This document shows positions 53,023-63,070 of a stretch of DNA of 64,000 nt, in pieces. The first letter of the stretch is position 1. Each line of letters starts with the position of its first letter. This DNA is from Aplectana chamaeleonis (taxonomy: Eukaryota > Nematoda > Chromadorea > Rhabditida > Cosmocercidae). Location: NCBI GenBank assembly GCA_029168955.1, contig JAPDOI010001330.1, positions 97,501 to 161,500 on the forward strand. Direction: 5' to 3'. The position numbers and the translations under genes were made by a program. The notes below the pieces were generated by a model. It was not told the DNA's origin, ran no database searches, and was given only the letters and a program-made list of their open reading frames with translations.

Positions 53023-55269
53023 GATGATGAATGGAAAAAATTAGAAATTATCACAGAAAAAACATACATTAATAACATTTGAAATGGAATATTTCGATAA
53101 AATTTTCATGAATTCTAAAAAAATTTTAATTTTTGAATTAAGAAAAAGGTTTGAAATTTCTCTGAAGTCGTCTATTTTTTGACCGCTGAGTGAATGGGAA
53201 CGCATATTTATCGAAGATTCTTCCATATTTCGGTCTCGTGTGGGCCGTCCAGTCGATATGTGTTGGTCAGTGGCGGCGGAGAAGGCCAGTCCGCGTTGGT
53301 AAATCGGCCGTTATGCGAGGGGTGAAGGGTCACGCAAAGGGCTAGCATTGGCAAGGCTCCAAATCTGTTCACCACCACTCATAAAAGCCCTAGAACTTCT
53401 GAAATCTTGGAAGTTCTCCAATTCTAGATGCATTTTGGATCGATCAGTGGCTTCAATAAAGTTATAAATAGGTCTTCAAGAAAATTGTATTCAATACATA
53501 AAAATGATAAAATCAATAAATAGGTGAAATTGAAAATTTTGAAATTATAAAGAAATAAAAGAAACAAAATTTAGAATACATTTAGTATGAAATAATATCG
53601 CTATGAAAAATGATGAATTTGACAGGACTCGCTTTTTTATTTTTCAACAATGTTCACTAATGCTGAAAAGTTTGTCTCACTCTCAGAATTTGAACTACAT
53701 CCGAAATTTTGATTAAATTCAAAAATTCGGACAGTTCGGAATTTCAAAATTCGCTCTAAATTTCAAGTTTCAAAATTTTAATCGAGCTCAGTTTATGAAA
53801 ATTTGAAATATACAGATTTTAGACTACTGAAATAAATTCAGAATATGGCAAATAAAACATCAGAATTCAAAAATCAGAATTAAATTTGAATTGAATTCTG
53901 AATTTTTAGATTTGAATAAATTTGCGGTGTTAAAAATTTGAATCAACTGCTGACTTTTTAAAACTTAAAGCAGTCAAGAGATCTACAGAAAACCTAAAAT
54001 AAATTTGAAAATCCGAAAAAATAAAGAGAATTTTTAAATCATAAATAAATTTGGATTTCGAGATTAAAAATGAATTTGAAATGAACTTGAAAAAAAAAAA
54101 TGGAAAAATTCAAAATCAAATCGGAATTCAAAATCAGAATTAAATTGAGAATTTCCGAAATTCCAATAGTTTTCCAATGTTAAAAAATCGAATCAATTGT
54201 GGTTTTCGTAATAAATTCGAATTAGCAAAATCTGAGATAGGTCGCAAATAAAAAAAAAACAAAAAACTTGTTATTAAATTCAGTTGATTATTACGCAGAT
54301 TCTAGTGAATTGGATACAAACTGTTGTTGCCTGCGTGGAGTGGGTTTCGAAACCTGAAATGAACTAGAAAATCAAAAAAAAAGAATCGAATTCGGAAATC
54401 AGAAGTAAAATTGAATCACATTCTGAATTATTGAAATTGATTGAATTTGTAGTATTAAAAAGTTGAACATATTAGCGAGCTCCCAAAGCTTTAAATAAGC
54501 AAGAGTTTCCCAAAACAAAAACAAAATCAAATCGAAAATTCGAAAAAAATGGGAAGTTCAAATCACAGTTAATTTTGAATTAAATTCAGAATTTTCGAAC
54601 TTTGAATAAATTTCCAATGTTAAAAATTGAATCGGATGCAAAGTTTTTGAATTGAACTCGAATTCTCAAAATCTGAAAGAAATTGAAATTTTTCAAAAAA
54701 AAAACGAAAAAACTAGAATTAAATTTGGTTAATTATTGTGCATACATAAGTGTAAATAGCTATTGAAAAGGTCACGAAGTTCGCATTGAGCCTGAAATGG
54801 GAAGTTTGCGAAAATTCTCCGAATTAGCGGAAAGTGCGCGGTGACAAGTCTGCAGCCCCTCAATTGAATTTAGACAAAGTCATTACATTCTAAAATTTAA
54901 ACCTCATTACGAGTGATGTTTATTCCGTGAAACAACTACTCCGCCAATCTCTATTTACAATGTTTCTACAAAAGAACGTTAGTGACTGACTCTTCTCGTG
55001 AGCATGCATGCGTTCGCCGAGAGGAGAGTAATTATCTCGGGCGCGCCCGTTTATGGCTCACCTCAGGTACTTCGAGTAGGCGAGTAGTACGAAAATGGAC
55101 TTTCTCAGAACTTCTTCATCGAATCGGATAGAGGGCGACGCGTACATTCGAATGGTACCACACACTATGGGGAAAAATGGAGAAAGAAACGAGTTATGGC
55201 GAAAAGTCGCAAAAGTCGCGATTTCGCGACTTTCGCGACTTCTTTGAGTGAATTAGGGCGAGTATTGTA
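53023..55269 (-). repeat. Right arm of the giant inverted repeat
   Basis: Mirror of 49537-51775. Differences that I noticed are single-base changes and short indels in A/T runs (for example a longer A-run near 54088 and a T-to-C change near 54470), which suggests either recent formation or ongoing homogenisation. Confidence 0.93.
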
Positions 55270-55274
55270 TCTCC

Positions 55275-55660
55275 AATACCATGCAAACAACACACCGTGC
55301 TCTGAAGAGGTGTCTTCTAAAGACGAGCCAACGCCAGCAGTGGTGACAAGGCATACGAAGTACAGAAATGTGGCAGAAGTCGCGTTTGAAGGATCCGCTG
55401 CAGTATATGGCAAAGTCGAAACATTGCTGGGCCGGCCATTTACTGCGAAGAACCGATGATAGATGGAGTCTCCGAGTAACAGAGTGGTTCCCAAGGGATA
55501 AAAAGAGGCCGCTGGAACTACCTCCATCAAGATGGTCTGACTCGATCTCGAAACATTTCAGGGGTCGTGGTCAGTCCTGCTGGATGCAAGTGGCCAGAAG
55601 TCGCGCAGAATGGAAGAGTTGTGGTCCACGCTGAGAAGATCGCCAGCTGAATGGATCATC
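55275..55660 (+). pseudogene. RTE-type reverse transcriptase, part 2 (after the large insertion)
   Basis: It continues part 1: NTMQTTHRALKRCLL (frame of 55275), then in frame 55368-55634 LKDPLQYMAKSKHCWAGHLL, RRTDDRWSLRVTEWFPRD, RPLELPPSRWSDSI and WMQVARSRAEWKSC, the normal C-terminus of RTE-1-like proteins. Sequence and order show that nothing of the RTE is lost between LPAMCYATVT at 49520 and THRALKRC here, apart from small indels. The 5.7 kb between is therefore an insertion. Confidence 0.9.
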
Positions 55661-55683
55661 AAAGTATCAAAGTAAAGTAAGTT

Positions 55684-56218
55684 CATACTGGTTAGGGTTT
55701 CAGCCCCTGACAAATGTGATCGATAATCGGCCTGGATGGGCTGTGGGTTGGCAGAGCGACCTGTCGTAGGTAATTGCCTCGCATGCGAGGGGTGGAGGGC
55801 CGAACGACGGGGTGCTCATACACCAATTCCTACAATTGTATTTATTCAATATAATTAGTGAATCCGAGATATTATGGATTTCGAGAAGGGTTCTGGAAGG
55901 AGTTCTGAAGCCGGTCTTTTCACCAGGAATTCAATTTTGAAATTTCTTTTTTTTTGAGGAAACTGAAAATTCTTACGGTTTCCACATTTTTGGGACAATT
56001 CCATGCAGTGGAGCAGAAAATGCATGAAAATCGAATTGAAATCCGGAAAGAAATTCAGAATTTGTGGTCTTAATGAAAATTCGAAATTACTTTTTTTTTC
56101 TTGGAAAACTTACCCAAAATTCTCATGAATTCCATGTTTCTGAAACAATTCTACAAATGTTTTCGGAAAGTAATGCACTAACTGAATATGATACTGAATT
56201 TTATGAGGTTTCATACTC
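55684..56218 (+). repeat. SINE-like unit with tRNA-like head (plus copy)
   Basis: A 0.53-kb unit. The head (55684-55830) includes GGGTTTCAGCCCCTGACAAA, the A-box-like GTTGGCAGAGCGACC, a CCTCGCATGCGAGG stem and a degraded B-box-like GGGCCGAACGAC. The body (55835-56218) is AT-rich and ends GAGGTTTCATACTC. Heads alone occur at 57253-57310 and 57317-57362. tRNA-derived head plus AT-rich body fits a SINE, perhaps mobilised by the RTE element it directly follows. The tRNA parent is not certain. Confidence 0.65.
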
Positions 56219-56244
56219 AGGGAATCGCGGGGGTCGGTAGCAGA

Positions 56245-56694
56245 TTAAAGGCAGGGTTCGCGATCAAAATTAGTTTTGAGCTCTCTTCCTTAGAATGTAG
56301 ATTTGGTCATCGCAAAAGTAAAAATAAGTGAAAAAACCGGAATTTCGCGGGGAAAACGCTCAAAAACAAGGTATAACGGCTAATTACTGGTGTCGGCCGG
56401 CCCCCTAATTAACGAGATTTTCGTTAACGCCTGTTTATCCGCCTTTTATTTTGCTGTCAAAGTAGTCAGTGGTCTCCAGAAGTGTTCAAAAATTACTTTA
56501 GAAGCAAAATAAAACTCAACAAAACAGGCTTTTATAGAAATCCCGATAATTAAAGGCGGGAGGACACCAAGCAATAACTTGTTCCTGAGCGCTTTTTATC
56601 CAATTTTTTACTTATATTCACTTTTGTGATGCTCAGATCTACCTTTCCATGGGGATAGCCCAGCAACCGATTTTATCACGAACCCTGCCTTTAA
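56245..56694. mobile_element. Fold-back MITE, TTAAAGGCAGGGTTCGCG family (best copy)
   Basis: A 450-bp element from TTAAAGGCAGGGTTCGCGAT (56245-56264) to ATCACGAACCCTGCCTTTAA (56675-56694). TTAA is at both edges, and the whole element folds on itself: TAGATTTGGTCATCGCAAAA pairs with the TTTTGTGATGCTCAGATCTA side, and GGCGGGAGGACACC pairs loosely with the GGTGTCGGCCGGCCCCC side. Other copies lie at 13360, 15595, 21415 and 29548. Confidence 0.93.
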
Positions 56695-57246
56695 AACGCC
56701 CCTTTCCGAATGAAACTGATTTGATGCGGCTGATCGGCGGAGGTTTCGGCTGACTCATAGCTGCCGAAGTTTTCGTGGTGATGTCTCATATGTGGCGGAG
56801 TTTTCGGGGCGACGTGTTGCAGTGTCTGCACTGTTTTTCTCTGGTACTCTCTCGTGTAGAGCGCGGAATCGGTAGCCCACAATGTATACGCTACACTGGA
56901 ATGTGACGTGTTTGTGCGTATCACGGTTGACAGCTCGGGATATCGACGCTTTGGCGGGCGTCGGTGGCAGGTTGACAGGTCAATTGTGCTGTCTCTCAAC
57001 CTGCCACCGACGCCCGCGACTGCAGGAGGGTAGAGGGTGGGAGGTGGGAGGTGATAAGACAGAGCTTTGGGTGTGAACGGGCCAAGATGACGCGGTATTG
57101 TAGGGTCGGTGGGAGGTTGACACGCGGAGTTTTCGGCATGAATGGGGGAGTTCTCGAGCCATGCCCGCCCCTTTTTTTCGTTTCGAGCGGGAGCACACTA
57201 CCTGTTCAACTCCTCTCAACCGCCACCGACCCCCGCGAGTGTGTGA
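56695..57246. other. Unassigned, with GC-rich hairpins
   Basis: GCGGGCGTCGGTGGCAGGTT (56954 onward) and its exact reverse complement ending 57017 form a 22-bp perfect stem with a 20-base loop. A related, weaker pair GGGTCGGTGGGAGGTTGA (57103) and TCAACCGCCACCGACCCCC (57216) follows. No gene recognised. Confidence 0.6.
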
Positions 57247-57365
57247 GTTGGTCAGGGTTTCAGCCCATGACAAATGTGATCGATAATCGGCCTGGATGGG
57301 CTGTGGGTTTCATACTGGTTTCAGCCCCTGACAAATGTGACCGGTAATCGGCCTGGATGGGCCAA
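57247..57365 (+). repeat. Two tandem heads of the SINE-like unit
   Basis: GGTTTCAGCCC(A/C)TGACAAATGTG followed by AATCGGCCTGGATGGGC occurs twice in succession (57255 and 57318), joined by GTTTCATACTGG, the junction phrase also seen at 48276 and 55685. The Penelope-like RT begins right after. Confidence 0.75.
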
Positions 57366-58476
57366 CAGGCAAACAACCATTTTAAAGCATAAGTTTTTCA
57401 ATATCAAAGCAGGACTTAAATTTGACATAGATTGTGAGTTGCCCATCATCTACGCTTTACCAAAATTACATAAGGATCCTATAAAATTCAGATTCATTAC
57501 GGGAGCAAGAAACAGCAGCATGAAACCATTAGCAGTAGAATTGCAAAAAAAATTTTCGTTTCTCAAGACACATTTTATTAATTATACCAATGTGAGTTAC
57601 CAAAGGAAGGGAGGACTCAAGACCTATTGGTCTATCTCCAACATTAACATGACAGCTGAATTATGTAGATGTGGTTCAGGTTTATTCTGCTGATTTCACT
57701 GATATGTTCACTGACCTTCCACATAGTTTTATTCTGTATAACATGAAAGAATTTTTGAAAATTTGCTTCAAAAATGCTAATAAAAAATGGATAGTTACCA
57801 ATGGATACAGAGTATTTTATCGAGATTCTGAGCTAGATAAAGGCGGTTACATGTATTATACCATTACAGACTTGATATATCACGTTGACTATCTTTTACG
57901 CAACAGTTACTGTCGTTTCGGACAACTTGTGCTTCAACAGACGAAAGGGGTTCCTCAGGGAAGTAACTTCAGCCCATTGTTAGCCGATATTACAGTTTCC
58001 ATGTTGGGGTATAGGTACTCTATTAGCGCGAAAATTGAAAATAACGTACTTTTCAAACCTTTTAGATATAATATATGGATGACTTGCTCATAATCCATAA
58101 TAAAGATGAAACTTTTGTGGATAGTCAAATTTCACTAATATAGAAGAATGTATTGGAGCTCAAAAAGACGCACAATAATCCCTATAAATGCAATTACTTA
58201 GACATTAGTATAGAAATAATTAATAATAGAATACGCACAAAATTGTATAATAAGACAGATGATTTTAATTTCAGAGTTAAAAGATTTCCTCATGCTCATT
58301 TTGATATTTCTATAAAAGTCAAAGCATCCACAATTTACACGGAGACCTTGAGATTAGCTAATATCTGTTCAAATTTAGATTCCTTCACGGAAAAACTCAA
58401 AGGAATTAAAATAGTTTTAATTAGAAAACTATATACACCAGAATTCGTAGAAGTAAATATAATAAAATGCATCTAA
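57366..58476 (+). pseudogene. AT-rich Penelope-like reverse transcriptase, broken
   Basis: A reverse transcriptase quite unlike the one at 7.7-8.7 kb. The frame 57366-57693 carries the KLHK region (YALPKLHKDPIKFRFITGAR, SSMKPLAVELQK), a hallmark of Penelope-like RTs. The frame 57671-58093 has motif A (SADFTDMFTDLPHSFI) and motif B (QQTKGVPQGSNFSPLLADIT). Motif C YMDDLL (58072-58089) lies in another frame because a 5-base AATAT repeat was inserted in front of it. The thumb continues at 58153-58476 (CNYLDISIEIINNRIRTKLY, KTDDFNFRVKRFPHAH). I see no GIY-YIG nuclease downstream. Its catalytic Asp residues are retained. It could belong to a PLE clade whose nuclease lies upstream (Naiad/Chlamys-type), truncated here; that is a guess. 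Confidence 0.82.
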
Positions 58477-58523
58477 AAACAAAAAATGATAACATATAAG
58501 TTTAACCTAAGAGATGAAAAGAA

Positions 58524-58605
58524 GGGTATAACACAGTTGGTAAAAAGCATAACATACTAAGTATTCACTGTTGATAGGTCGGTGTTCGATACTGTCCAAG
58601 ATAAG
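58524..58605 (+). pseudogene. tRNA-like sequence (SINE head or tRNA pseudogene)
   Basis: TAACACAGTTGGTAAAAAGC fits the D-arm/A-box pattern of a tRNA (TAGCTCAGTTGGTAGAGC type), and 50 bases later GGTGTTCGATACTG fits the T-arm/B-box. A central ATACTAAGTAT could be a decayed anticodon arm. The acceptor stem does not close, so it is not a functional tRNA. The sequence downstream to about 58860 may be a SINE body. It follows the PLE-like RT by 50 bp. Confidence 0.55.
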
Positions 58606-58869
58606 GACTTGTGCACATATGGGCTTCATTCTGATATTGATAGTATACTATAGCTTCTTGCCCTAATACCTCTTTCTAACACTACTTCACTCTGCTCAGC
58701 TCATGCTTTCGTATTCATCCTTCTTTTTCATCGACAGTTCTGTTCCTCACTGAGGAGCCCTGGCAGAGCTGTTTGATAAAGTTCGTCTGAGGCCAGGGGC
58801 GATTGAGCTTTGTCAACTTCTCCTTCATACCTTTCCTTTTCTTGATTTACTTACTTCTAGTATTTTGAA

Positions 58870-60590
58870 GATTGGGTCGAATATAATTAGAAACTGGCCA
58901 TTCTTTCATTGTCCGTACTTGTAATATATTCTTATACACATGAACTTTACATACGTCGTAGTGTAATTTATTGGTATAGCGTGGCGGCGTAGAATTGCTT
59001 GGCATGAAATTCAAAACTCGTAATTATATTGAAAATTCAGTTTTAAAATTTTTTTGAGAGAAAAATGGAGGATTTACTTGATTATCGCATTCTTGAAACA
59101 ATCTGTTTTGACGAGATTCATGGGATTCAAAGAAGGTCCTGGTATCAAAATTTAAAAATCGTTCTCTTAATGAAAATTCAACTTTGAAATGTTTAATTAT
59201 TTTTTCGCGAAAAGATTTTTTTAATTCAGCATTCTTAAAATGAATGCTGGTTAAATATACGCGCTCTACTCGATCAGTGAAAAATTCCTAGAATGTTTTC
59301 ACACTGAAAATGGAAATTAAGAGAAAATTCAAATTTCATTTTTTTTGGAGAAAAGGATTGAGGATTTTTACGATTCTCACATTTTCAAAATAAATCATAT
59401 AAAGAAGCTAGAAATACATGGAATTCCAAAAGAAATCTGGAAAGAAATTCAAAATTTGTGGTCTCAGTTTCAAAGAAAAATCACCTTCGTTAATTTATTT
59501 TTTTTAGGAAAAATAATGGGAAAAGGTTTGGAATTCTATATTTTCGAAACAATTTCTGAACGAATTCATGCGCTATACACAAAAAACATAGAACTCGAGG
59601 AGTATTTCAGCATGAAAATTGAAATTGGTCACCTTATAAAAATTTCAATTTTGACTGAAATTTATTTCAACTGTACATTTTTGGTGCATTTCCATATACT
59701 GGCTGATTGTGGACATGATTTCTTCATGTGAGGAGAAAAAGCAAAGTGTGCAAAGCGAATTTCTTACATGGTTGTTGAAATGCGCTCTGATACCTACCTT
59801 TTTTCAGTGTGAAATCAAATACATAATTAACCCGATTTCAAGGCGCGATTTCCGTTTAACTTTTAATAGCTGCATTCTCCTCGAAGCCTCGCATTTTATC
59901 TCAAATAAATCCCTAATACAGAAGAACTTCGTGATTTTGCCACATTAAAATCCATAAATTGTTAGGAAAAAAGATTTTTTTATGATTTTTTGTTAATTTT
60001 TTGTTAAATTCGTCAAAATGTTTCAGAAGAAACGCAGAGGATAACCAATGGCATATGAATGTGCTAAATACGAGGAAACGTCGAGAAATTTTGGACACTA
60101 GGGCCATTGGATGGCTACCGTAACCCAAAATTGTGGTGCGCGCGAAGCGCGCACCAGATTTGGTTTTGAATCGGCCACGCTCGCAACCCGTTTTTCAAAA
60201 TCTAAGTTCAAACTGAAGGTAGAAATTAGCTCTAAACTGCATTGGAAAGATCGCAAAAGGTTGTATGTCATGGCAGAAAATGGTTTAGAATGGTTTCCTA
60301 GGATTTGAGCAAATTTTGAAAAACCGCAAGTTTTCTCTGTTAATCTCCTTTTTTTCAGACGGCGTTCACGATCTTGTGCTACCAGATAAAATTGAGCTAG
60401 GGAGCTCATTTTTGGACAGGAGGCTGGAAATGGATGCAGGTCGCTCCTATTCCAATTTGAACTCGATACCTTTACTTTGAAGGGTACCTCAAAATCGTGG
60501 GTTTACATACTAAATTAGCCGTGGAGCACGAAAACTGCTTTTTTCTGCTGCGGCTGTGGAGACCGGGGTGTGTGGGTGAATTTGCAGCCA
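58870..60590. other. AT-rich region related to the SINE-like body; no gene
   Basis: Between 59020 and 59650 phrases such as GATTTTTACGATTCTCACATTTTC, AATACATGGAATTCCAAAAG and GGTCTCAGTTTCAAAG resemble the AT-rich body at 47895-48282 in diverged, repeated form. The frame 59345-59731 runs through this and is not a recognisable protein. 60110-60590 is unassigned. Confidence 0.45.
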
Positions 60591-60639
60591 ATCAACACAG
60601 TTCGTCGGAGGTAAGTACTGAACTTGTCAGAATTCGTAC

Positions 60640-61050
60640 TCATGACACGTCATCGATCGATAATCAATATTATCGATTTTCGTGCTTTTTGCACAAAATG
60701 CGGCGAACAGTGGTGATTGCTTTTGGGATTGGTTTTCTTGATTGAGGAATTTTGCTCATCAGTCATTATCGAGAAATACTGATCAATAATATTGATTTTT
60801 TCGCCTGTTGCACAAAATGCCGCAATGATTTTTGATTGTTGATGGCTCTAAGTCATTTGTTTGGGAAATTCTTCTAATCATGCAAGATCAAATATTAATG
60901 ATCAGTAATATCGATTCTTCACACTTTGCACTAAATGCGGTTTCATAGGTTTCAAAAATTGTACTCATACGATTGGTTTTCTTGGTTGAGGAATTTTCCC
61001 CATCAGTCATTATCGAGAAATACCAATTAATAATATTGATTTTTTCGGAA
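60640..61050. repeat. Tandem repeat, about 120 bp, three to four copies
   Basis: TTTGCACAAAATGCGGCGAA (60687), GTTGCACAAAATGCCGCAAT (60808) and TTTGCACTAAATGCGGTTTC (60925) mark successive units. Each is preceded by a CGATNNATAATNTTGATTTT-like phrase, and alternate units share GGTTTTCTTG(A/G)TTGAGGAATT and CATCAGTCATTATCGAGAAA. Divergence is moderate. Confidence 0.82.
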
Positions 61051-61131
61051 TTCGTTGAGCAAAATTGAAGTCAGAACGGGAGCCTTTGGGAAAAATATGT
61101 GAAATTTCTGAAAATTTAGCTTCCTGGCAAA

Positions 61132-61627
61132 AGTAGCGATTATGGCAATGTCATTTAGAAGTCAAAAAAAAATTTCAAAAGTATCTTGAAATATCTTTAA
61201 AAAGTGATTTGGCGTAAAATAGCCTGGAGAAATAGAAAAGCAGGGAAATGAATTGAAATAACCAAAAAATACGATTTGGTGGTCGATTATTTCGCAAGCT
61301 TCTCCGTTAAACCTATCAAAACGAGATCAAGCGCGCAACGGAAACATTAAGCCATTTTTGAAAGCTGTAATAAGGGAATCAGCATAGGTGAAGCTAGGCG
61401 AACTCCATTCCATGCCGTGCTTGATTTCGTTTTGATAAGGTCAACGGAGAAGCTTGTGAAATGATCGACCACCAAATCGTATTTTTTGGTTATTTCACTT
61501 CATTTCCCTGCTTTTTTAATACTCCAGACTATTTTACGCCAAATCACTTTTTAAAGATATTTCAAGATACTTTTGAATTTTTTTTCGACCTCTAAATGAC
61601 ATTGCCAAATCGCTACTTTTGCCAGGA
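61132..61627. mobile_element. 496-bp fold-back element N
   Basis: TCCTGGCAAAAGTAGCGAT (61132-61150) and ATCGCTACTTTTGCCAGGA (61609-61627) start arms of about 200 bp that pair through AAGTATCTTGAAATATCTTT, AAGTGATTTGGCGTAAAATA and ACGATTTGGTGGTCGATTA. The centre (61330-61430) is unpaired. The arms are about 95% alike by eye. No coding and no clear target duplication. Confidence 0.92.
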
Positions 61628-61855
61628 TCTTCCATTGATTTCCTTTTTAGAATTTTATACATTCAGTAGATAGCATTTTGGATGCTGATTCCGAATTTGA
61701 CTTTCATTTCCCGATTGGACCACTTTGAAGCGAGTTATTCAAAAACGACGCCAAACGGCGCGCTCCGGCGCTCTAGCGCGCCCAATGACCAAAATATAGG
61801 GGCGGTATTATACACGGTAACAATCCTTTTCGTCCTTTTCGTCCCTCATGTTTAT
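61628..61855. other. Unassigned
   Basis: Contains a short CGGCGCGCTCCGGCGCTCTAGCGCGCC GC-rich spot at 61756-61782 within otherwise ordinary sequence; no gene. Confidence 0.35.
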
Positions 61856-62349
61856 TTAAAGGCAGTGTTCACGATGAAAATCGTTTTTCTGTTTTTCCGC
61901 CTATCTTGAAAACGGCCCCATGCTGATTCCAATGGTGTCTCTGAAAACATACAAGACTTTCTGTGAACGCAGGTATGGTCCCTCAAAGACTGAGCTATGG
62001 AAACATGGTGGACGAGTTGTCCGAGGCTTGTAACTTCCGTCTTTTGCAGCCAATGTATGCGAGCTGACCTGAGTTAAGAGGGAACCTGAGAATGAAGGGA
62101 AGAACGGGGCTAATGATTGAAAATCATCGCTCATCTCACGATCTCGAGCATTCATTTGTTCACATCGGTGGGCGTGTAATGCGCTTTTGGGGTTTTCAAT
62201 GCGCTCGAAGTTGCAACTTCGGGCTCTTTTGGGGCTCTTCCTGGCTCGTTTTCATGCGTTCTTTCGACGTTAACGTTACAGAGTGTCCCTCCACTACCCA
62301 ATCCTAGCGGAATTTCGAAAACATTTTTCATCGTGAACACTGCCTTTAA
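61856..62349. mobile_element. MITE, TTAAAGGCAGTG family (copy 4)
   Basis: TTAAAGGCAGTGTTCACGAT (61856-61875) and ATCGTGAACACTGCCTTTAA (62330-62349) are perfect inverted ends with TTAA at both edges. The interior is colinear with copy 1 in inverted orientation (TTTTTCCGCCTATCTTGAAAA, GGTGGACGAGTTGTCCGAGG). Its right TTAA is shared with the next element. Confidence 0.93.
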
Positions 62350-62837
62350 AGGCAGTGTTCACGGTGAATTTCGTTCCCGAGTTTTCCACTTAAAACAAAG
62401 TGTTTACTACCAAGGGTTACCAAAATTACGAAGAAACGGCTAGAAACGCACTAATTCGTCTTATTTCAGTGACATTATTTTGTGGCCTGGACTAGTTGTC
62501 CAGTTTTATGAACATATCCACGGTGGTTGTAACCGGTAAAATATGGGGCTAATAAGAAATGGAAGAATATTCTGGGCGAAAAAGTACTAGTTAGGGCCCG
62601 AAGGAAATAAAGGAGCAACACAAAATGGGGATTTGTAAAAGACGGGTCCACAAAAGATTTCATTATTACAACAAACAGTTCCAATGAGAGTAAAGAAGCG
62701 GGGTGAGAGTAAAGGATTTCGTGCCCTTCTGTTGCGTTTTCTCTCGGTTTCTTCGTCATTTCAGTTCTACTCGGGGCCAAACAATCGATTTAGCGATTAA
62801 TCTCAAAATCGGAGAATATCGTGAACACTGCCTTTAA
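62346..62837. mobile_element. MITE, TTAAAGGCAGTG family (copy 5)
   Basis: TTAAAGGCAGTGTTCACGGT (62346-62365) and ATCGTGAACACTGCCTTTAA (62818-62837) bound 492 bp with an interior different from copy 4. It begins on the very TTAA that ends copy 4, so the junction reads GCCTTTAAAGGC. It is the uninterrupted relative of 31510-32310. Confidence 0.93.
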
Positions 62838-62899
62838 CTTGAATGTAATCTTGCTGAACACAAATGTTCCATTACTGACCAAGTTCATGAACAATGAAA

Positions 62900-63070
62900 A
62901 ATTTCGTGTTTTTAGGAGAATATTATCCTCTGGTCCCGAGCCAAATTTACTCTGTTCCCTCGCGCGCTTGTGCGGAGCGAGGGTTGAGACAGCAAGAAAG
63001 TGTGGGGAGAAGGAGACGCAGCTTAGGCGCGCATACGCATGCGATGAACAGAAATAAATCCCACTCGGAA
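62900..63070. repeat. Dispersed repeat, inverted copy of about 35430-35600
   Basis: GCCAAATTTACTCTGTTCCC, TCGCGCGCTTGTGCGGAGCG, GTGGGGAGAAGGAGACGCAG and ATAAATCCCACTCGGAAACA are the reverse-complement counterparts of sequence at 35570, 35530, 35500 and 35430. The family is unknown. Confidence 0.7.

Larger units (their letters stand above)
49537..55269. mobile_element. Giant inverted-repeat element (2.24-kb arms) inserted in RTE
   Basis: The left arm 49537-51775 and right arm 53023-55269 are near-identical inverted copies; landmarks pair from TACAATACTCGCCCTAATT at both extreme ends inward to ATTTCTAATTTTTT-CATTCATCAT. Just inside the ends both arms have the word AAGTCGCG in several forms. 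The rest of the arms is AT-rich with GAATT-type motifs and a GC-richer 250-bp block at the inner end. The loop is 1.25 kb. No transposase or other protein is recognisable. A 6-bp direct repeat CAATAC (49539-49544 and 55274-55279) may be the target duplication. Confidence 0.93.

Noticed and set aside
51573..53226. Two mirror-image 61-residue frames differing by one residue
   Set aside because: Their identity follows from the giant inverted repeat; the sequence is AT-rich and has no protein family features.
59345..59731. 128-residue frame as a gene
   Set aside because: It lies in AT-rich sequence related to the SINE-like body, whose other copies are not open in this frame.
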